Part shown: in pieces, positions 30,946-39,265 of the stretch | Numbering within the stretch: the first letter of the stretch is position 1 | How the letters are laid out: the number at the start of each line of letters is the position of its first letter | NCBI GenBank assembly: GCA_002452265.1 | Contig: DKEW01000064.1 | Span: forward strand, 1 to 42,217 | Direction: 5' to 3' | DNA from: Pelobacter sp. UBA6812 | GTDB lineage: Bacteria > Desulfobacterota > Desulfuromonadia > Desulfuromonadales > Syntrophotaleaceae | Length of the DNA stretch: 42,217 nt | The notes under the pieces: model-generated | The model's database searches: none | Told to the model about the DNA's origin: nothing | The model's input: the letters and a program-made list of their open reading frames with translations, nothing else | Program-made: the position numbers and the translations under genes

Positions 30946-33386
30946 ATTCACAAGCCCTGAAAAACGAACAATGGAAACGGGAAAATCCGGTAGCCGATTT
31001 TATCCCGTACAGCACCCAAATTAATGAAAATACAATAAAAACAAAGGAAGGAAATTATTTACAGGTAATAAAATTGGACGGCGTAGCTCATGAAGCAGCG
31101 GACCCTGACAACATCATTATATGGAAAAACCAAATCAATATATTGCTTCGCAATATCTCTTCCCCCCAGGTGTGCATTTGGGCCAACACCGTCCGGCGAG
31201 AAGAAAAGGCCTATCCTGGCAGTGGCTACACTGGAAGTCTTGACCAGGATCTAGATGACAAATATAGGGCACACCTGGCGCAAAAAAAGATGATGGTTAA
31301 TGAACTTTATCTGACCATTCTTTACCGACCAGCCGCCTCTAAAGCCCTTGGTTTCTTCTCCCGAATGGAAAAGAACCTGGAAATTGTGAATCAACAACAG
31401 GATGAAGCCATAGAAAAATTAAATGAGTTGGTTTCCGTTGTGACCAGTTCTTTAAATAGTTACGGCCCTCGCGTGCTCGGAACCTATAAACACCTTGGTC
31501 GTCTCCATTCCGAAGTCTTGGAATTCCTGGACTTCCTGGTTAACGGGGATTGGACTCCGAGAAGCCTGCCCAAGCAAAAATTATCCGATTGCCTGGCCCG
31601 GAACCGGCCCTTTTTTGGGGCGGATGCTCTGGAACTGCGCGGGGTCGTTGATAGCAAAGTAGGTGCCATTTTAGGGATTGCTGAATACCCGGAGGGGACC
31701 GAACCCGGCTTACTTAATGCGTTGCTGTCAGCTCCCTTTTCTTTCGTTCTAACGCAAAGTTTTCAGTTTTTGTCCAAACCGGTGGCCATTGAATTATTGC
31801 TCAGGCAACAACGCCGGTTGCAAACCGCCGGGGATCTCGCCGTGTCCCAGGTTGAGGAAATAGACGATGCTTTGGATGATCTGTCTTCCGGTCGGATCGT
31901 TTATGGGGAACATCATTTATCCCTCACAGTGTTCGCGGACAATGCCCGGGAATTAAGAACCTACCTAACAGCGGCCCGCGCGGAAATGGCCGATTGTTCG
32001 ATGGTGGTTGCCCGTGAGGATTGGGCCTTGGCTGCCGCCTACTGGGCTCAACTTCCGGGCAACTCCAAATACCGTCCCCGACCTGCACCAATCTCGTCTC
32101 AAAACTTCGCCGGGTTCAGCAGCTTCCACAATTACCCTACCGGCCGCCGAACAGGAAACCAATGGGGACCGGCGGTTACCGTCTTCCAGACCTCATCTGG
32201 AGCCCCCTATTACTTCAACTTCCATGAACCTTTGGACAATGCCAAAGCCAAGAAAAAAGCCCAGGCCGAAAGAGAACTAGGTGTTCATGCGCTTCAGGAA
32301 GAAAAAGAGGAGCAAAAAGCTCTTGGCAATACGTTAATTATCGGCCCGTCTGGTTCGGGGAAAACCGTGGTCCAAGGCTTCTTGATGTCCCAGGCTAAAA
32401 AGTTTCGACCGACTCAAGTTATTTTCGATAAAGACCGGGGATTGGAAATTTTTGTCCGGGCCAGCGGCGGAGTGTATTCCCCGATAAAAACCGGTGTTCC
32501 CTCCGGGTTCAATCCCTTTCAAATGGACCCCACTGAAGCAAACATGCTGTTTTTGAACCAACTGGTGAAAAAGATTTGTGGTGGCGAATTTAACAACCAG
32601 GAGGAAAAGGAAATTGACAACGCTATACGTGGGGTCATGGGTCTGCCGCCAGCCTTAAGGCGGCTGGGCCGCTGCCTGGAATTTCTTGATCCGGTAAATC
32701 CTGAAGGACCTCATGCCAGGCTTTCCAAGTGGTGCGGTGAAGGCTCCCTGGCTTGGGTACTCGATAATCCTGAAGACCGACTGGATTTCAAAAACAACAC
32801 TATGTTCGGCTTCGACGTTACCGAGTTCCTGGACAACGATGAAATCCGGGCTCCCATCATTATGTATTTGTTTCATCGCATTGAACAACTCATTGACGGC
32901 CGCCGATTTATGGCGTTTCTGGACGAGTTTTGGAAGTTGCTGCTGGATGAGTATTTCGAGGATCTGGCCCAGAACAAACAGAAGGTTATCCGAAAACAAA
33001 ACGGGATCATGGTGTACGGAACGCAATCCGCCAAGGACGTACTTCAATCCCCCATTGCTCACAGCCTGATCGAGCAATGCGCCACCATGATTTTCATGCC
33101 GAACCCCAAAGCCGACCGGAAGGATTATGTGGACGGCTTCCATCTTTCCGAACGGGAATTTCAACTGATTAAAGAGGATATGGCTCCCGGATCGCGCCGG
33201 TTCCTCATCAAGCAAGGTCAAAACAGCGTCGTCGCTGAACTGAATTTAAATGGGTTTGATGATGAATTGGCGGTTATTTCCGGGACAACGGATAACGTGG
33301 AGTTGGTAAGCCGCATTATTGAAAACCATGGGGAAGACCCCGCCGTTTGGCTTCCGATCTTCCATGAACAAAGGAGGTTCGTATGA
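30942..33386 (+). CDS. virB4: VirB4/TrbE ATPase of the type IV secretion system
   Basis: An 814-residue ATPase that drives pilin export and assembly. ATG 30942 overlaps the virB3 stop (ATGA); the longer frame from 30873 is not needed. N-terminal CagE/TrbE/VirB domain to about residue 400, with the family segment VYGEHHLSLTVFADNARELR. The ATPase has Walker A GPSGSGKTVVQ near 468-478, IFDKDRG as the second strand, Walker B FMAFLDEFWKLL near 655 and YGTQSAKDVLQSP as the sensor. Soluble/peripheral on the inner membrane. Confidence 0.95.
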   Translation: MNSQALKNEQWKRENPVADFIPYSTQINENTIKTKEGNYLQVIKLDGVAHEAADPDNIIIWKNQINILLRNISSPQVCIWANTVRREEKAYPGSGYTGSLDQDLDDKYRAHLAQKKMMVNELYLTILYRPAASKALGFFSRMEKNLEIVNQQQDEAIEKLNELVSVVTSSLNSYGPRVLGTYKHLGRLHSEVLEFLDFLVNGDWTPRSLPKQKLSDCLARNRPFFGADALELRGVVDSKVGAILGIAEYPEGTEPGLLNALLSAPFSFVLTQSFQFLSKPVAIELLLRQQRRLQTAGDLAVSQVEEIDDALDDLSSGRIVYGEHHLSLTVFADNARELRTYLTAARAEMADCSMVVAREDWALAAAYWAQLPGNSKYRPRPAPISSQNFAGFSSFHNYPTGRRTGNQWGPAVTVFQTSSGAPYYFNFHEPLDNAKAKKKAQAERELGVHALQEEKEEQKALGNTLIIGPSGSGKTVVQGFLMSQAKKFRPTQVIFDKDRGLEIFVRASGGVYSPIKTGVPSGFNPFQMDPTEANMLFLNQLVKKICGGEFNNQEEKEIDNAIRGVMGLPPALRRLGRCLEFLDPVNPEGPHARLSKWCGEGSLAWVLDNPEDRLDFKNNTMFGFDVTEFLDNDEIRAPIIMYLFHRIEQLIDGRRFMAFLDEFWKLLLDEYFEDLAQNKQKVIRKQNGIMVYGTQSAKDVLQSPIAHSLIEQCATMIFMPNPKADRKDYVDGFHLSEREFQLIKEDMAPGSRRFLIKQGQNSVVAELNLNGFDDELAVISGTTDNVELVSRIIENHGEDPAVWLPIFHEQRRFV

Positions 33387-34030
33387 CAAAGCGTGAAACT
33401 GTCGCTGTTGTTGTCGCTGTGTTCCTTGCCGTGTCTCCACTTCCTTCCATAAACGCATTTGCCTCAGGCATCCCCGTTGTGGACGTTGCAAATCTGGGCC
33501 AATCCATTCAACAAGTCATGCACATGGTGGAACAGCTTAACCAGCTAAAAAGCCAACTGGCGGTTGCGGAGCAACATATAGACCGCATTAGTGGTTCTCG
33601 GGGTATGGGGGACCTTATTCACTCAACTTATGATCTAACCGTTCAGGTGGATGAAAGTGAAATACTGAAAAACGCTGGGCTGAAAACCGCCGAAGCCACA
33701 GGCTTGGTAGGGGAAACGGCCGAACTTTACGACGAGGGAAATAGAAATGTGGCCCTGCAACTTGGCCAGTCCGAAAAATCTTTACAACAGGCCCAGGCGC
33801 GATTCAGCGAACTGTCAAAATTGGTTGCCAAGGTAAACCATTGTCCTGATCCAAAAGACATTATGGATCTGCAAGCCAGGATCGAAGCAGAAAATGTTTT
33901 GTTACAAAACGAAAAGGTTAAGCTCTCGATGCTCCAGATGCAAGCTAAGGCTAGGGAAGATATGCGCGAAGCTAAAATTGTAGAAGCTCTCATTAAATCT
34001 ACAGGCAACAACGGTCCTATTAACTGGTAA
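33383..34030 (+). CDS. virB5: VirB5-like pilus-tip/minor pilin protein
   Basis: A 215-residue exported protein with signal peptide to about residue 28 (VAVFLAVSPLPSINAFA). Then IPVVDVANLGQSIQQVMHMVEQLNQLKSQL, the start shared by VirB5/TrbJ proteins, and a mostly helical body with coiled-coil character (NEKVKLSMLQMQAKAREDMREAK). ATG overlaps the virB4 stop by four bases. The C-terminus is STGNNGPINW, nearly identical to that of the next gene's product (see findings). VirB5 sits at the pilus tip and helps contact recipients. Confidence 0.88.
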   Translation: MTKRETVAVVVAVFLAVSPLPSINAFASGIPVVDVANLGQSIQQVMHMVEQLNQLKSQLAVAEQHIDRISGSRGMGDLIHSTYDLTVQVDESEILKNAGLKTAEATGLVGETAELYDEGNRNVALQLGQSEKSLQQAQARFSELSKLVAKVNHCPDPKDIMDLQARIEAENVLLQNEKVKLSMLQMQAKAREDMREAKIVEALIKSTGNNGPINW

Positions 34031-34042
34031 AGGAGAAAAATA

Positions 34043-34312
34043 ATGAAAAACCTTCTTTTAAACGCAATGACTTTTGTGGTTATCGGCATTACATGTTCAT
34101 TCCTTTCGACTGGCTGCTCTGACGAAAAAACCCTCGCCACCGGCAAAACGCAAACGGTTCAATGGTTTAAAGAACACAACGTCGAAAGGCAAGCCGTCCT
34201 GGATGAGTGTGCAAATAATCCGGGGGTATTGGGAGATTTACCTAATTGTCAAAACGCAGAGACAGCCGAGATACAACTATCAACAGGAACTAACGGCCCT
34301 CTCAACTGGTAA
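34043..34312 (+). CDS. eexN: EexN-family entry-exclusion lipoprotein
   Basis: An 89-residue lipoprotein. AAGGAG precedes ATG 34043. The signal peptide ends in the lipobox LSTGC. The mature part carries the EexN pattern QWFKEHNVERQAVLDECANNPGVLGDLPNCQNAETAE, with paired Cys. EexN stops cells carrying the element from receiving it again. The ending STGTNGPLNW matches that of VirB5. Confidence 0.85.
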   Translation: MKNLLLNAMTFVVIGITCSFLSTGCSDEKTLATGKTQTVQWFKEHNVERQAVLDECANNPGVLGDLPNCQNAETAEIQLSTGTNGPLNW

Positions 34313-34339
34313 CTGGTATTAAATCTTTCGGAGAAAACC

Positions 34340-35326
34340 ATGGGTCCCGACCTCTTTCAGAAGATTTTCGAATTAGTAGACATAACTCTAGCAACCTATA
34401 TCTACGACACGGCCGAGAGAATTATAGATTTTGTAAAACCTATATTCACAAGTCTGCTGATTATCTGGATAGCAATATGGGGTTACCTAACCATGATGGG
34501 CCAATCCAATGAGCCACTCAAAGAAGGTGTTTTCCGAATTCTGCGCGTGGGTTTCATTTTTGCGCTTGCTTTAAGCCTCGGAACCTACATGGACCTCATC
34601 GTGGAGTTCATGAACAAAGGACCGGAAACGATAGCGGCGGCAGCAACCGGCTCCCCTTCCGAGTCCATCGCGGTGGCGATGGATAACCTTTATTGTAAAG
34701 TTTTCGATCTTGTAATGACTTGTTGGAATAAGGCCGGTGTTCTTAAAGGAAACTTCGGAATGTACATCATAGGATTTGGATTCATGATTGTCGGCACCGC
34801 ACTATTACTAGCTATAGCTTTTTTTCTTATGTCGGCCAAAATCATGACCGCTGTACTTTTAGGAATAGGCCCCCTGTTTATTGTTTTTCTCTTATTTAAA
34901 GGAACGCAACGCTTTTTTGAAACGTGGTTGAACATGCTATGTAATTATGGATTTATTCTCATACTAACCGCATGTCTTGGCGATATAGGTATTCAATTAA
35001 TCGGAGCCTTTTTAAATAAGTTAGGTATCCCAAACTTGTATCATCCCGGCCTTGATATTATCGCTCTGGGATTAGTCAATCTAGATAAATTTATGATGAT
35101 CGCTATTGTTTTTCTCTTAGTCGTCCTCCTTATTCTCCAAGTTCCTTCAATAGCCGCCGCTCTCGGTGGGGGGATAGCATTAGCAACGCAAAGCATTATC
35201 GGTTCCGCAATGAAAATGCTACTCCCCATAAAACTAACCAAAGGTGGATTAAAAACACCTAGGATAAGACCAAGAGGTTCTAATCCTGCTTACAAAAAAA
35301 GTTTCAATTCTATTACTGGCAAATAA
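34340..35326 (+). CDS. virB6: VirB6/TrbL-family polytopic channel protein
   Basis: A 328-residue membrane protein with about six or seven membrane segments: IFTSLLIIWIAIWGYLTMMG, VGFIFALALSLGTYM, MYIIGFGFMIVGTALLLAIAF, MTAVLLGIGPLFIVFLLF, YGFILILTACLGDIGIQL and IAIVFLLVVLLILQVP. The GPLFIVFLLFKGTQRFFETW segment is the TrbL/VirB6 signature. A basic C-terminal tail is cytosolic. It forms part of the inner-membrane channel. Confidence 0.88.
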   Translation: MGPDLFQKIFELVDITLATYIYDTAERIIDFVKPIFTSLLIIWIAIWGYLTMMGQSNEPLKEGVFRILRVGFIFALALSLGTYMDLIVEFMNKGPETIAAAATGSPSESIAVAMDNLYCKVFDLVMTCWNKAGVLKGNFGMYIIGFGFMIVGTALLLAIAFFLMSAKIMTAVLLGIGPLFIVFLLFKGTQRFFETWLNMLCNYGFILILTACLGDIGIQLIGAFLNKLGIPNLYHPGLDIIALGLVNLDKFMMIAIVFLLVVLLILQVPSIAAALGGGIALATQSIIGSAMKMLLPIKLTKGGLKTPRIRPRGSNPAYKKSFNSITGK

Positions 35327-35337
35327 AGGAGCAAGGC

Positions 35338-35493
35338 ATGAAATCCTTCTTTGTAATAACTCTTTTAGCTCTTTTAATGGCGGCTTGTGCCCCCCCTAAA
35401 CCACCATGCTGTGAAAATGTCGGGTTAGATCTACACCCAATTAACCCTGAAATGATGACTCAGGAACAGATTAAGGCCAGCCGCGACAGCTAA
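35338..35493 (+). CDS. virB7: VirB7-like small lipoprotein
   Basis: A 51-residue lipoprotein too short for usual gene thresholds. GGAGCAAGGC precedes ATG 35338. Signal peptide MKSFFVITLLALLMAAC has the lipobox AAC; the next residues APPKPPCCENVG include two more Cys. Position between virB6 and virB8 and size fit VirB7, which pins VirB9 to the outer membrane by a disulfide. Sequence similarity alone would not prove it. Confidence 0.75.
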   Translation: MKSFFVITLLALLMAACAPPKPPCCENVGLDLHPINPEMMTQEQIKASRDS

Positions 35494-35535
35494 AAAGAAT
35501 AACGGCCCGGGTCTGTCTTGAAGGAGATTTTAAAC

Positions 35536-36273
35536 ATGGAATCAAAAACCAACAAATCAAAAGCGGCCTTGGAAAAAGAGTATTTCAAAGAAGCCCGCAG
35601 CTGGGACGCGGACACAATCGCCGGGGTAAAGAAATCTGAAAAACGCGCCTGGTATGTAGCTGGCGCGGCAACAATTGTTGCCCTTTTGGCATGTTTTGCT
35701 GTTGCCAGCATGGCCCCCCTAAAAACCGTGGAGCCGTTCGTCATCCGGGTGGACAACAACACCGGTTTGGTAGATGTCGTTTCAGTCTTGGCCGAAACAG
35801 ACGGGGAAGTTAAGCAAGATGCCCAGGAGGCTCTGGATAAGTATTGGATGGCTCAATACATCCTCTATCGTGAGCGGTATCAGTGGGACACGCGTGACTA
35901 TGACCGACGCATGGTAGGGGTGTTATCGGCATCCAATGTTCAACAGGAATATGCGGATTATACCGATCCCAAAAGGAACCCTTCGGCACCGGTGATGGTT
36001 TATGGACAAAATGCAGAAGTTGAAACCAATGTTAAAAGCATTAGCTTTATTAACCCTGGGGAAACAGTCAACGGCGAAAAACGAGCTACCGCGCTGGTGC
36101 GATATACCAAGAAAGTCAAAAGGTCCGGCGACACCGATCTCACGACGCATTGGGGGGCAACGGTGACCTTCGTATATCGAAACGACACCATGAAAATTGA
36201 AGACCGACTCAAAAACCCTTTGGGCTTCCAGGTTGTCGGATATCGCAACGATCAGGAAAGCATAGGGGGCTAA
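35536..36273 (+). CDS. virB8: VirB8 inner-membrane protein
   Basis: A 245-residue protein. ATG 35536 follows AAGGAG at nine bases; a TTG at 35518 is the alternative. A cytosolic stretch of about 40 residues, one membrane segment (WYVAGAATIVALLACFAVAS) and a periplasmic NTF2-like domain with KTVEPFVIRVDNNTG, then the VirB8 family's WDTRDYDRR and a C-terminal YRNDTMKIEDRLKNPLGFQV. It nucleates the core complex. Confidence 0.92.
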   Translation: MESKTNKSKAALEKEYFKEARSWDADTIAGVKKSEKRAWYVAGAATIVALLACFAVASMAPLKTVEPFVIRVDNNTGLVDVVSVLAETDGEVKQDAQEALDKYWMAQYILYRERYQWDTRDYDRRMVGVLSASNVQQEYADYTDPKRNPSAPVMVYGQNAEVETNVKSISFINPGETVNGEKRATALVRYTKKVKRSGDTDLTTHWGATVTFVYRNDTMKIEDRLKNPLGFQVVGYRNDQESIGG

Positions 36274-36274
36274 A

Positions 36275-37111
36275 ATGGTCAAAATCAAATCATTTATCTG
36301 CCTGGCTGCCTTCTGTGTTTTTCTTCCTGCCTTGGGATTTGCCCTGGAAGTGCCGAAGGGAGGTGCATACGACCAGCGGGTAAAAACCATCGACTATAAC
36401 AACGCAGAAGTCGTGCAGCTGGTAGGGCACTATGGATTCTCAACCCATATTCAATTCGCAGAGAATGAAGAGACGGAAAGAATCGGTGGCGGGGATCTGG
36501 AAGCCTGGCAAATTGGAATCTACCAAAACCACTTGTTTATTAAGCCTGTAGGTGAAAAGGCCACTACCAATATGACAGTGGTAACGACCCGACGCGTCTA
36601 TAATTTCGAGCTTTCCGCGCATTGGTCCCAAAATGGGGCGCATCCGCACCCTAACGATATGTTCTTCCAGGTCAATTTTCGCTATCCGGAGGATGTAGCG
36701 GCAAGGGCGCTGGCTGAGGCAAACGCAAATGAGTTGCAAGAGCGCATGAAAAAGGAAAGTGAACCCATTCCGGCAAATTGGAATTATTGGGCTCGGGGAT
36801 CTGAAGAAGTAACCCCGAACCGGGCTTTTGACGATGCGCGTTTCACCTATTTTAAATTCAGCAACAACCGTGAAATGCCAGCGGTCTATGTAGTCGGGGC
36901 GGACGGTTCCGAAAGCCTGGTCAATACGCATATCGACCCGGAATGGCCGGACACCATCGTGGTTCATAAAATAGCCAAACAGCTAGTGCTTAGAAAAGGG
37001 GCCGCCGTGTCCTGTATCTTCAATAAGGCTTATGATCCGGATGGCATCGGCAATCCCTCCGGCACAACCGTACGTGGCGTGGAACGTGTCGTAATAGGGG
37101 GACAAAAATGA
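36275..37111 (+). CDS. virB9: VirB9/TrbG outer-membrane core protein
   Basis: A 278-residue exported protein. It starts two bases after the virB8 stop. Signal peptide to about residue 22 (FLPALGFA). N-terminal domain with YDQRVKTIDYNNAEVVQLVGHYGFSTHIQF and, after DLEAWQIG, FIKPVGEKATTNMTVVTTRRVYNFEL, all typical of VirB9. C-terminal domain has DDARFTYFKFSNNREMPAVYVVG. It joins VirB7 and VirB10 in the outer-membrane core. Confidence 0.93.
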   Translation: MVKIKSFICLAAFCVFLPALGFALEVPKGGAYDQRVKTIDYNNAEVVQLVGHYGFSTHIQFAENEETERIGGGDLEAWQIGIYQNHLFIKPVGEKATTNMTVVTTRRVYNFELSAHWSQNGAHPHPNDMFFQVNFRYPEDVAARALAEANANELQERMKKESEPIPANWNYWARGSEEVTPNRAFDDARFTYFKFSNNREMPAVYVVGADGSESLVNTHIDPEWPDTIVVHKIAKQLVLRKGAAVSCIFNKAYDPDGIGNPSGTTVRGVERVVIGGQK

Positions 37112-38229
37112 CCGAGCCTAAAGACAAACTGAACCCCGACTATTCCCAAGAAGAAGCCGCCGATCGCGGAATGCCCTCGATCTCCCGCAAAGGCAAAGCC
37201 GGGGGGATAGGACAGAAGATAATTCTAGGTGCCATTGCTGTGCTCACGATCCTGGCACTTATCGCCGTCAACGGGGGATTCAGTAAAAACGATGAAGACC
37301 AAACATCTTCCCAAAGTCGTTCATCCAAGGAAATCGGTAATCGGCTGGGACCGGCACCGGCTCCCCCACCACCTCCGGCCGCCGAACTGGAAAAGAGTCC
37401 TGAAAAAAACCTGAACACCGGGGATCTCGGTAGACAGCCCCCCGTCAGTAAAAGAGATGAAAACACTCCCGAACAACGCAAACTCACAGGTGGGGTCTTG
37501 TTGTCCGGGAAAAAAAATAACCCGAGCAATCAAAACCAGCTGAGCGCGACAGAACAAGCCAATTTGGCCACAGGAGAAGACCAGGCCAACGGGCTGGGCG
37601 CAAGCCTCAAGCCTACCACTGTGGACGGTGCCCGGGCCAGCATCTTGACCGATCCCAGCATGTTTATTACCCGGGGCACCTATCTGGATTGCGCTTTGGA
37701 AACGGCCATTTCATCCGATCAGCCCGGAATGACCAGCTGCCGTATGACCCGCGATGTGTACAGCACAAACGGTAAGGTATTGCTTCTTGAGCGGGGGTCT
37801 CGCATTACCGGTCAGTATCAGAGCGGCATGGAACGTGGTCAAGCGCGTATTTTTGTCCTATGGACCCGTATCGAGACGCCAAACGGGGTTATCGTCAACC
37901 TTGATTCTCCAGGAACAGACGCCCTTGGCCGCTCTGGACATACCGGCTATGTTGACACACATTTTTGGACAAGGTTCGGGGCCGCTATCATGTTCAGCCT
38001 GTTGGATGACGTGGGCAATTACGCCTCCAATCTGGCCCGTAATGATGATGGAGACACAATCACTTTTGGCAATACCTCCGACACCACAACGGACATGGCA
38101 GGGATAGCCCTCGAAAACTCCATCAATATTCCCCCGACCCTGCTTAAAAACCAAGGGGAACACATCAACGTTTTTGTGGCCCGGGATCTGGATTTCAGGG
38201 GGGTCTATGACCTTAAAGCGAGTCGATAA
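37108..38229 (+). CDS. virB10: VirB10/TrbI core-complex protein
   Basis: A 373-residue protein overlapping virB9 by four bases. One membrane segment (IILGAIAVLTILALIAVNGG, about 37-56), then a Pro-rich periplasmic linker (PAPAPPPPPAAELEKSPEK), then the TrbI-like beta-barrel: ITRGTYLDCALETAISSDQPG, RDVYSTNGKVLLLERGS, SPGTDALGRSGHTGYVDTHFWTRFG and the ending DLDFRGVYDLK. It spans both membranes and senses the ATPases. Confidence 0.94.
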   Translation: MTEPKDKLNPDYSQEEAADRGMPSISRKGKAGGIGQKIILGAIAVLTILALIAVNGGFSKNDEDQTSSQSRSSKEIGNRLGPAPAPPPPPAAELEKSPEKNLNTGDLGRQPPVSKRDENTPEQRKLTGGVLLSGKKNNPSNQNQLSATEQANLATGEDQANGLGASLKPTTVDGARASILTDPSMFITRGTYLDCALETAISSDQPGMTSCRMTRDVYSTNGKVLLLERGSRITGQYQSGMERGQARIFVLWTRIETPNGVIVNLDSPGTDALGRSGHTGYVDTHFWTRFGAAIMFSLLDDVGNYASNLARNDDGDTITFGNTSDTTTDMAGIALENSINIPPTLLKNQGEHINVFVARDLDFRGVYDLKASR

Positions 38230-39265
38230 CACTAAAACGGTCCCCATCAGCAACCACAAGGCAACCTCTTTGCTGGAGTACCTAAGGGTACTCCAGCCCT
38301 TTCTTGAAAATGGCGAAAACACAGAAATCGTCATTAACAAACCCGGTCAGGTTCTTACGGAGAGCCGGGACGGATGGGTTTGCCATAAGGTCCCGGATCT
38401 AACCTTGGCAGTCTGCAGCCAAATCGCCAAGCTAACAGCCACCTGGTCAAACCAAAGTCTCGATGATCGCAAGCCGTTGTTGTCGGCCACCCTGCCGCAT
38501 GGCGAACGGATTCAAATTGTCATTCCGCCAGCCACCCTATCCGGATACGTCAGCATGACGATTCGTAAACCATCGAACATTGAATTCACTCTGGAGGATT
38601 ACGAACAACAGGGATTTTTTGAAGATTGTAAAACAAGCGTTAACGCCCTGTCTGACGACGAAAACAAACTGCTGTCCCTGAAGGAAACCCGGCAGTTTAA
38701 AAACTTCTTGAAGCTGGCCGTGCAACTCCGGAAAAACATCATTGTATCCGGCTCGACCGGGTCCGGGAAAACCACCTTCTTTAAGTCCCTGCTCAAATTG
38801 GTGCCCGACGATGAACGGTTAATTAGCATCGAGAATGTAGACGAATTAGGTTTATATAAAACCCATTCCAATACGGTCAGTCTTTTCTATTCCGCCGGGG
38901 GACAAGGGGTGTCGCCGGTCTCTCAACAAAACCTGCTTGAAAGCAGTTTAAGGATGAAGCCGGATAGGATCTTTGTTGCGGAACTGATTCGCGGGGAAGA
39001 GGCCTTTTACTATCTCCGGAACGTCAACAGCGGTCATCCCGGAAGTATCACCACCATGCACGCCAACAGCGCAAGACTGGCCATCGAACAATTGGTTTTA
39101 TTTCTCAAGGAAAGTAGTAGCGGCAGCAGCATGAGCCGACAGGACATCAAGCAATTACTGTTCATGTGCGTGGACATCATAATCCAGCTTAAAAATGTTC
39201 GCGGTAAACGAATGATAACGGAGATTTATTATGACCCAACATTCAAGCGGAGCCAGATGGATTAA
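38207..39265 (+). CDS. virB11: VirB11-family secretion ATPase
   Basis: A 352-residue hexameric ATPase. ATG 38207 overlaps the end of virB10 by 23 bases and follows AGGGGGG; the earlier frame at 38174 is less likely. N-terminal domain with LQPFLENGENTEIVINKPGQV. Walker A SGSTGSGKTTF near 182, ISIENVDELGL as the Asp-box equivalent, RMKPDRIFVAELIRGEEAFYYL Walker B and NSGHPGSITTMHAN His box. It works at the base of the channel. Confidence 0.95.
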   Translation: MTLKRVDNTKTVPISNHKATSLLEYLRVLQPFLENGENTEIVINKPGQVLTESRDGWVCHKVPDLTLAVCSQIAKLTATWSNQSLDDRKPLLSATLPHGERIQIVIPPATLSGYVSMTIRKPSNIEFTLEDYEQQGFFEDCKTSVNALSDDENKLLSLKETRQFKNFLKLAVQLRKNIIVSGSTGSGKTTFFKSLLKLVPDDERLISIENVDELGLYKTHSNTVSLFYSAGGQGVSPVSQQNLLESSLRMKPDRIFVAELIRGEEAFYYLRNVNSGHPGSITTMHANSARLAIEQLVLFLKESSSGSSMSRQDIKQLLFMCVDIIIQLKNVRGKRMITEIYYDPTFKRSQMD

